Shown: piece after piece, positions 5,599 to 10,413 of the stretch | Layout of the letters: the number at the start of each line of letters is the position of its first letter | Position numbering within the stretch: position 1 is the first letter of the stretch | Source: a bacterium | Lineage (GTDB): Bacteria > Desulfobacterota > Deferrimicrobia > Deferrimicrobiales > Deferrimicrobiaceae | Length of the DNA: 10,413 bases | Assembly (NCBI GenBank): GCA_020056545.1 | Contig: JAGVHM010000162.1 | Location: 1 to 10,413, forward strand | Direction: 5' to 3' | Position numbers and translations under genes: made by a program | The notes under the pieces: model-generated | Databases searched by the model: none | Seen by the model: the letters and a program-made list of their open reading frames with translations, nothing else | What the model was told of the DNA's origin: nothing

Positions 5599-6874
5599 GA
5601 TCCCGGTTCTTCAGCAACTCCGCGGATATCCCTACAAGCCGGTCCACCGCGCCCTCGACGGTATACGGCGAAGGGGGAAAAGCCGGCAATTCCGGTTCGG
5701 ATTCCCGCCACCGTGCAAGGCATTGCGAGATTCCATCCCTCACATCGCCCGGGTCGGCGGCGTCCACGGCCACGTGCCCCAGCCCGCGCAGCATCCCGGA
5801 AAGCTCGGCGTTCCCGTGGACAAGCCCGAGTATCGGCCGGCCCGCCTGCAGATATTCGTAAGTTTTCGACGGGATGGTTTCGGAGGAAAAATCGCTCCTG
5901 TTCTGGATGAGCAGCAGCACGTCGCATCCCCGCATTTCCGCAAGCGACTCGCTCCGCGAAACCATTCCCCGCACCGCAACCACATCCGGATAGGGGAACG
6001 ACTCGACGCGCGACAGCGAGGGCCGGTCGAAGGTGCCGTAAAGGTCAAGCCGCACCGATCCCGGAAGGTCCGGTCGGTCACGGAAGAGCCGGTCCAGCGC
6101 CGCAAGCAGGACATCCGCGTTTCTCGATCCCGCAAGTGAACCGAAGTGGGCGAAACGGCACGTGCTTCCCTTCCTGCGCGTCCCCAAAGACGCGGGAACC
6201 GGTACAGCGCCCGGATATATAACCCTCCCCTTGCCTGCGAGCCCCGTCCTGGCGTTCGCTCCCCGCCTCGCTCCCTCGGTCACGAAAATCACAGCGTCCG
6301 CCTTGTCGCAGACCAGTTTCTCCACGCGCGAGTGGACCTTCAAGGCCCTCCCTGACCTTTGCCAGTCACCGTGCACGAGAGGATCCTGCAGTTCCGCGAT
6401 CCAGATCTTCCGGCGCATCGCGGCGATCAGGCAGGCGGCGATATGGGCGCTGAACGGCCCCCCGGTCGAATAAACGATTTCAGGGTCGTATTTACCGCAA
6501 AGGAAATAACCGCGGACGGCCGCGGGCAGGAACCATGACCACTGGCTCTCCACGTCGATGAACAACTTTTCCACGAGATAGAACGGGAGCGCCATGAACC
6601 GGAGCAGCGTCCCGGCCAGCCGGGCAAATTGTCGCCCTTCCGTTTTCGTCTTAAGCGTCTTGCCGAGTTCGAACCGCAGGCCGGAAGGAGCAGGAGAGTA
6701 TACCTGCACGTGCGGCACGTCGGTACGAGGCGGGCCGGTGGGGCCGGATAGAACCACCGGAGTGATCCCTTCCTTGACCAGGTACGGCAACCGGTCGTCG
6801 ATATGCTGGGAATAGGCCCTGCCGTCCAGGTTGCATCCGTGCGTGACGACCAGCCAGTATCTCCCCTTATCCAT
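5576..6874 (-). CDS. GT-B fold glycosyltransferase (GT4-like)
   Basis: 432 residues from ATG 6874-6872, with a GAAGAGAG ribosome site and a 10-bp gap after the previous stop. The N-terminal domain (about 5-190) starts YWLVVTHGCNLDGRAYSQHI, an acceptor-domain opening typical of GT4-like enzymes, and includes PEIVYSTGGPFSAHIAA (131-147). The C-terminal donor domain has FAHFGSLAGSRNADVLLAAL (241-260), LDLYGTF (277-283) and SETIPSKTYEYLQAGRPILG (341-360). The last has the Glu342-x7-Glu350 pair of retaining GT-B enzymes that grip the nucleotide sugar. It would add one sugar to a lipid-linked or surface glycan at the cytoplasmic face of the membrane. Donor and acceptor are unknown. Its position after wecB and two other transferases places it in polysaccharide assembly. 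Confidence 0.85.
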   Translation of the reverse strand: MDKGRYWLVVTHGCNLDGRAYSQHIDDRLPYLVKEGITPVVLSGPTGPPRTDVPHVQVYSPAPSGLRFELGKTLKTKTEGRQFARLAGTLLRFMALPFYLVEKLFIDVESQWSWFLPAAVRGYFLCGKYDPEIVYSTGGPFSAHIAACLIAAMRRKIWIAELQDPLVHGDWQRSGRALKVHSRVEKLVCDKADAVIFVTEGARRGANARTGLAGKGRVIYPGAVPVPASLGTRRKGSTCRFAHFGSLAGSRNADVLLAALDRLFRDRPDLPGSVRLDLYGTFDRPSLSRVESFPYPDVVAVRGMVSRSESLAEMRGCDVLLLIQNRSDFSSETIPSKTYEYLQAGRPILGLVHGNAELSGMLRGLGHVAVDAADPGDVRDGISQCLARWRESEPELPAFPPSPYTVEGAVDRLVGISAELLKNRDHARGAGG

Positions 6875-6884
6875 CCCGCTCTCT

Positions 6885-7664
6885 TCAACCAGTCCGGTTT
6901 TTCTCAAGGTCCCGGAGCTTCGCATACTTCGTGAAGGTCAGAAAGGCAGTCGTTTTCGAAATCAGCCATCCCTCATAGCCGTCGAGGAAGCCGAGCTTGA
7001 GGATGTACGTTTTCAGGAAGGCGTACGCCGGCCGGATCATGAGGTCGGAGAGGCGCCACCTCCGCCCCCGCTCGTACATCTGCCGGGCGCCGAGGTCGCT
7101 GTATCGTTGAAGCTTGGCGAGCAGGTCGGAAACCCCCGAAAAGGAATAATGCAGCATGTGATGGCGACAATCCCCGGTTCGGCCCTGGACGACGACGCGT
7201 TCGTGCACGATGTCTTCCGAAAAGCGGGCTTTCCTGCGATCGAACAGGCGAACCGTCCTGTCGGGGTACCAGCCGCAATGCCGGATCTCCTTCCCGCCGA
7301 AAAAGGTACGCCGCGGCACCGAGTAGCCCGGCAGCATATCGTCTCCGGACAGGATCGCCTGAATCTCACCGGCCAGTTCCGGTGTGACGCGCTCGTCGCA
7401 ATCCGCGTTGAACACGATGTCGTGGGCGGCGAGATCGACGGCGGCCTGTTTCTGGGGGCCGAAACCTTTCCAGGGGAGGGTGTATACCTTGTCCGTGTAT
7501 CTCTTCGCCAGTTCCACGGTGCCGTCCACGCTCCCGGAGTCGACGACGACGATTTCATCCGCCCAGGACAGGCTCTCCAGGCACGGGGCGATCCGATGCT
7601 CCTCGTTGAGGGCGATCACCACCGCCGATACCGGACGGCGTTTCCGCAATACCTGGTCTTCCAA
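6885..7664 (-). CDS. Family 2 glycosyltransferase, WaaE/LgtF-like
   Basis: 259 residues from TTG 7664-7662, with GGGAGG 10 nt upstream; the previous stop lies 6 bp before it. The GT-A core is clear: VSAVVIALNEEHRIAPCLES (12-31), WADEIVVVDSGSVDGTVELA (34-53), GFGPQKQAAVDLA (67-79) and NADCDERVTPEL (86-97), with Asp88-x-Asp90 as the metal/donor motif. WADEIVVVDSxSxDGT and the PWKGFGPQKQ segment are typical of the LPS-core beta-1,4-glucosyltransferase group (WaaE, LgtF). The C-terminal part (about 170-255) has amphipathic helices and DGYEGW (228-233), usual for membrane-associated members. It is predicted to transfer a sugar from a UDP-hexose to LPS core or a related lipid-linked glycan. Which sugar is added cannot be read from sequence. 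Confidence 0.88.
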   Translation of the reverse strand: MEDQVLRKRRPVSAVVIALNEEHRIAPCLESLSWADEIVVVDSGSVDGTVELAKRYTDKVYTLPWKGFGPQKQAAVDLAAHDIVFNADCDERVTPELAGEIQAILSGDDMLPGYSVPRRTFFGGKEIRHCGWYPDRTVRLFDRRKARFSEDIVHERVVVQGRTGDCRHHMLHYSFSGVSDLLAKLQRYSDLGARQMYERGRRWRLSDLMIRPAYAFLKTYILKLGFLDGYEGWLISKTTAFLTFTKYAKLRDLEKNRTG

Positions 7665-7670
7665 CGTCGC

Positions 7671-8759
7671 CTAACCTCCCGACAGGATCGACAACAGGTG
7701 CCGCCCGCTGTTCTCTTCCTGGAGCGTTCTCCCGGCCTTTGCGGCGTTTGCGCGGAACCGCCCGTAATCGGACAGGATGTCGTCGACGGCGGCCAGCAGC
7801 GATCCCGGTGAAAGGTCCCTGACCACCCGGCCTGCATCGAAGCGCTCGACGACATGGGCCATCCATGTCCCGGACGTGGCCACGACGGGGCTCCCTCCCG
7901 ACAACGCATCCATAGTAACCCCGCTGATCCTGTCTGCGAAATCCTCCCTGCGGTACGGCTGCAGGCAGATCGCGCCGCGGAACAGGTCAAGATACGAAGG
8001 GGGGTCCAGCGTTTCGCCGTAAACACGCAGAGCGGGATAGGAGACGGACCGGAGGAGGGCCAGGTCCGCTTTCGTCTCCGGGTCGATCCGGCCGTAATGA
8101 TCGGCCGACCCCTGAACCACGACAGGTATCTGACGTCCGCCGGCCGCAAGGTGGGCAACGAGGCCTGCCATCGCCGAAAACCCTTTATCTCTTCTTGCCG
8201 CCCCGGCGTACAGCAGATGCCGGAAATCCGCCGACACCGCTTCCGCAGCCTCTTCCCTCGGAGTGATCGGGTATGGGACGACCCTGGTTTCCCCGAAACC
8301 GCATTTCCTGAAGACATCCGCGATGGACTCGGTCGGCGCAAGGATGACCAGATGCCGCTGTTTCCCGGCCACCCTCCGGAACGCGTCCTCCTTCCCGGCC
8401 TTCGGCCGGAACCAGTGAGCATACAGGTATGCCTTCCCCGGCGGTATCTCCCCTCCGGCGGCGCGGTCCAGAAGGACCATGTCGACCCGGCCCGCGGTGG
8501 AAATGAAGATGCGCCCCGGACTTTTCAACAATTTCCCGAGAAGGAAATACTCCTGCAGGCGTCGGATCCTTCGATGGAAATATGGGCGGACGATTATGCC
8601 GAGCGACTCCAGGCGGGGGAGCCGCGCCCGGCGGCCCGCCCAGACGCACAAGGATTGCGGGTCGCCGCTCGACGCCCTGCAGAGGCTTTCGACGAAGCTG
8701 TGGCAATGACCCGCTTCGGTTTCCAGCGTCGGTTCGACGATATGTATCAGGCTTTCCAT
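7671..8759 (-). CDS. GT-B fold glycosyltransferase, divergent GT4-like
   Basis: 362 residues from ATG 8759-8757, overlapping the end of wecB by 13 nt. GGGAGG lies directly against the ATG, an unusually short spacing, so initiation may depend on coupling. The N-terminal domain starts [20 protein letters not shown] (4-23), an acceptor-binding opening. The donor domain contains [20 protein letters not shown] (181-200), [19 protein letters not shown] (242-260) and [20 protein letters not shown] (276-295). The usual Glu-x7-Glu pair appears as Asp276-x7-Asp284, a conservative change seen by eye alignment. It probably adds one sugar to the same surface glycan as its neighbours. Specificity is unknown. 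The longer open frame upstream (to 9221) is only the antisense-free frame behind wecB and is not part of the protein. Confidence 0.82.
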   Translation of the reverse strand: MESLIHIVEPTLETEAGHCHSFVESLCRASSGDPQSLCVWAGRRARLPRLESLGIIVRPYFHRRIRRLQEYFLLGKLLKSPGRIFISTAGRVDMVLLDRAAGGEIPPGKAYLYAHWFRPKAGKEDAFRRVAGKQRHLVILAPTESIADVFRKCGFGETRVVPYPITPREEAAEAVSADFRHLLYAGAARRDKGFSAMAGLVAHLAAGGRQIPVVVQGSADHYGRIDPETKADLALLRSVSYPALRVYGETLDPPSYLDLFRGAICLQPYRREDFADRISGVTMDALSGGSPVVATSGTWMAHVVERFDAGRVVRDLSPGSLLAAVDDILSDYGRFRANAAKAGRTLQEENSGRHLLSILSGG

Positions 8760-9928
8760 CCTCCCGAACCTGCGAATTTCACCAGGACGTCGATGATTCT
8801 GCCGGACGCCCGGCCATCGCCATACGGGTTGTGCATGAGGGACATGGCCCTGTATGCATCTGCATCCTTCAACAGTCGCACGGTTTCGGAGAAGATTTTT
8901 TCGCGGTCCGTCCCGACGAGCCTGGCGGTTCCCGCCGCTACGGCTTCCGGCCTCTCGGTGCGTTCCCGCATCACGAGAACCGGCTTCCCCAGAGACGGGG
9001 CCTCCTCCTGCACTCCGCCCGAGTCCGTGAGGATCAGGTAGGCGCGGCTCATGAGGTACACGAAAGGCAGATAATCCACTGGCTCGATGAGCCGGATATT
9101 TCCGGTATTTTCTCCCCCCAGCAGCCGGTTGACCGGCTCGCGGACGTTCGGGTTCATGTGCACGGGATAAAGAATCTCCACTCCCGGATCGCATCGGGCG
9201 ATGTCCGCAAGGGCAATGCATATCTGCTCGAACCCTTGCCCGAAGCTCTCCCGGCGGTGACCCGTGACGAGTATCAGCTTCTTCCTCCGGTCGAGGAAGG
9301 AAAACCTCGCATCGAGTCCGCCGCGGAGTTCCGGATCATTAGAAATCAGGGACGACGCCCAGAGAAGGGCGTCGATGACCGTATTCCCGGTGACGAATAT
9401 CTTTTCATCCGGTATCCCCTCTCTCAACAGGTTCTCGCGGGAAGCCTGCGTCGGGGCGAAGTGGACGTCGGCCAGGACGCCCGTGATCGTGCGGTTTGCC
9501 TCCTCCGGGAACGGCGCGCGCCTGTCGTGAGTTCGCAGACCAGCCTCGACGTGTCCCACGGGCACGGCGGAATAGTACGCGGCCAGCGCGGCGGCCATGG
9601 CCGTCGTGGTGTCTCCCTGTACGAGCATGATGCCGGGCCGCTCCTTCTCGAGCACCTCCCGCATGCTCGTGAGCACGCCGCACGTGACGTCGTAGAGGTC
9701 CTGCCCCGGTTTCATGATGTCCAGGTCGTATTTCGGCCGCATGTCGAAGAGTTCCAGAATCGGGTCGAGCATCTGGCGGTGCTGCGCGGTGACGCAGACC
9801 GTGCTCTGAAAACGGTCGGGGCGGGCCGCGAGCTCCCGGACGACGGGGGCCATCTTGATCGCTTCGGGACGGGTCCCGAAAACGGAGAGGACACGCAACT
9901 TGCCGGCAGGCGGGCTGGCGCCTCTCAC
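8747..9928 (-). CDS. wecB: Non-hydrolysing UDP-N-acetylglucosamine 2-epimerase
   Basis: 393 residues from GTG 9928-9926, close to the family length (about 370-390). The enzyme interconverts UDP-GlcNAc and UDP-ManNAc, a precursor of ManNAc or ManNAcA units in surface glycans. The family signature runs through the protein: [15 protein letters not shown] (16-30), QGDTTTAMA (104-112, Asp106), GHVEAGLRT (125-133, Glu128), FPEEANR (140-146), [11 protein letters not shown] (210-220, His214) and [20 protein letters not shown] (302-321) followed by TERPEA. These Asp, Glu and His residues correspond to the catalytic set known from E. coli WecB. It is the first gene of the leftward set and overlaps the next glycosyltransferase. 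The ribosome site is weak. A TTG ten codons downstream would still keep the first conserved strand, so the exact start is uncertain. Confidence 0.93.
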   Translation of the reverse strand: MRGASPPAGKLRVLSVFGTRPEAIKMAPVVRELAARPDRFQSTVCVTAQHRQMLDPILELFDMRPKYDLDIMKPGQDLYDVTCGVLTSMREVLEKERPGIMLVQGDTTTAMAAALAAYYSAVPVGHVEAGLRTHDRRAPFPEEANRTITGVLADVHFAPTQASRENLLREGIPDEKIFVTGNTVIDALLWASSLISNDPELRGGLDARFSFLDRRKKLILVTGHRRESFGQGFEQICIALADIARCDPGVEILYPVHMNPNVREPVNRLLGGENTGNIRLIEPVDYLPFVYLMSRAYLILTDSGGVQEEAPSLGKPVLVMRERTERPEAVAAGTARLVGTDREKIFSETVRLLKDADAYRAMSLMHNPYGDGRASGRIIDVLVKFAGSGGWKA

Positions 9929-10187
9929 GCTATGTCGCCTGCTGTTTTCCAAATTCCATAGGAAATTGAATATTATCCCACCAACCGGATGACAACAAGC
10001 GGATTGCCGATCGGAGACGCGCCGGGCCCGATCCGCGGGGCGAGGTAGGGAAACCGCCGGACTGGAAATATACGTAGCGGTGGGTATACTTACGGCGAAC
10101 CCCCCTTGAAGCGGCGGCGGGCGGTTTGGCGCAAAACGTTGCACCGAAGGGGTACAATATGTTCGGTCAGGTTTCGTGGGGAGCCCG
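9929..10187. other. Divergent intergenic region between wecB and the methyltransferase-like gene
   Basis: About 259 bp that should hold promoters for both directions. Toward wecB, GATAAT (9977-9972, minus strand) is a fair -10, with TTGTTG (9998-9993) 15 bp upstream as a poor -35; transcription would start near 9965. Toward the right, TACAAT (10153-10158) and TATACT (10084-10089) are -10-like, but neither has a well-spaced -35. A small dyad, TATAC (10069-10073) with GTATA (10084-10088), could be an operator but is only 5 bp per arm. Open frames through this region, including one of 75 codons at 9930-10157 on the minus strand, have Arg/Pro/Ser-rich products and no recognisable domain, so I see no gene here. 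No RNA gene was recognised. Confidence 0.45.
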
Positions 10188-10413
10188 ATGAACCTGGATA
10201 CGGTTCCTAGGTTGCTCGGCGTGTTGTTGCACCGCACGCAACGCAGGTTCTTTCGCCGGCTGTTATCCTCCCCGACCCAACGACGGCATGCCCTGGAATG
10301 GATAAGGTCGACGGCACCCGGCTACCTCATGGATGCCCCATCCCCATGGATCGTGTTCGACGCGATCTGTCGGATAAAGAGCCGGTTGGGGAAGGAAACC
10401 CGCGTCTTCGAAT
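10188..10413 (+). CDS. Probable class I SAM-dependent methyltransferase (N-terminal part only)
   Basis: Partial gene cut by the right edge; 75 codons are visible from ATG 10188-10190, with GGGGAG about 4 nt upstream. The basic, Leu/Arg-rich N-terminus (residues about 7-35) has no clear signal peptide. The segment [20 protein letters not shown] (about 45-64) followed by [12 protein letters not shown] (65-75 and beyond) resembles the entry to class I methyltransferases in which W-x-x-F-x-A and a helix precede 'rVFEyGSGgST', motif I of the SAM site. The window ends one or two residues before that motif, so the call rests on the lead-in alone. It is the only plus-strand gene and faces away from wecB. 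A sugar or glycan methyltransferase would fit the neighbourhood, but this is inference. Confidence 0.45.
   Translation, partial: MNLDTVPRLLGVLLHRTQRRFFRRLLSSPTQRRHALEWIRSTAPGYLMDAPSPWIVFDAICRIKSRLGKETRVFE

Noticed and set aside
8582-9961. Long plus-strand open frame (459 codons) opposite wecB
   Set aside because: It is antisense to a gene with a full family signature; long antisense frames are expected at high GC, and its Arg/His/Pro/Gly-rich product shows no domain. The same applies to the plus-strand frames at 1538-2428 and 6831-7811.
9930-10157. Minus-strand 75-codon frame ending just before the wecB GTG
   Set aside because: TTG start, composition rich in Arg, Ser and Pro, no recognisable motif, and it occupies the region expected to hold divergent promoters.
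10139-10158. TTGCAC with TACAAT as a sigma70 promoter
   Set aside because: The two hexamers are only 8 bp apart, far from the required 16-18 bp.

Overview
The window is GC-rich bacterial DNA, and almost all of it is coding on the minus strand. A tetraheme c-type cytochrome, a PA2778/PA2779-type gene pair, frequent GTG/TTG starts and tightly packed genes suggest a Gram-negative, respiring environmental bacterium. The best guess is a deltaproteobacterial (Desulfobacterota/Geobacter-like) or related lineage. That placement is inference from gene content; no marker gene is present.

Right end. A plus-strand gene, cut by the window edge, starts at 10188 and is probably a SAM-dependent methyltransferase. 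A divergent region of about 260 bp (9929-10187) separates it from a long leftward gene set. That set begins with a polysaccharide block: wecB (UDP-GlcNAc 2-epimerase, 9928-8747), a GT-B glycosyltransferase (8759-7671), a WaaE/LgtF-like family 2 glycosyltransferase (7664-6885) and a second GT-B glycosyltransferase (6874-5576). WecB would supply UDP-ManNAc. The three transferases would build a surface glycan such as O-antigen, LPS core extension or capsule.

Middle. The next genes in the same direction are an unrecognised Cys-pair protein (5598-5071) and a GNAT acetyltransferase (5045-4476). Then come an exported tetraheme cytochrome c (4399-3878), two small two-helix membrane proteins with HAMP-like tails (3881-3327 and 3297-2773), and a KimA-like APC-superfamily permease with a cytoplasmic C-terminal domain (2773-797). 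Stop/start overlaps (ATGA at 3878-3881, TAGTG at 2771-2775) argue for translational coupling across the cytochrome, membrane-protein and permease genes. All ten leftward genes are separated by at most about 80 bp, and I see no convincing terminator between them, so they may form one operon.

Left end. A 192-bp gap (605-796) carries a short tandem repeat and a plausible promoter. It is followed by a PA2779-family small membrane protein (604-197) coupled by a TTGA overlap to the start of a PA2778-family C39-like lipoprotein peptidase, cut by the window edge. A terminator-like hairpin lies inside the signal-peptide codons of that peptidase.

The most unusual module is the tetraheme cytochrome with two HAMP-like membrane proteins that have no recognisable output domain, coupled to a transporter. 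It could be a redox-sensing or electron-transfer unit that affects ion or solute uptake, but that function is inferred.
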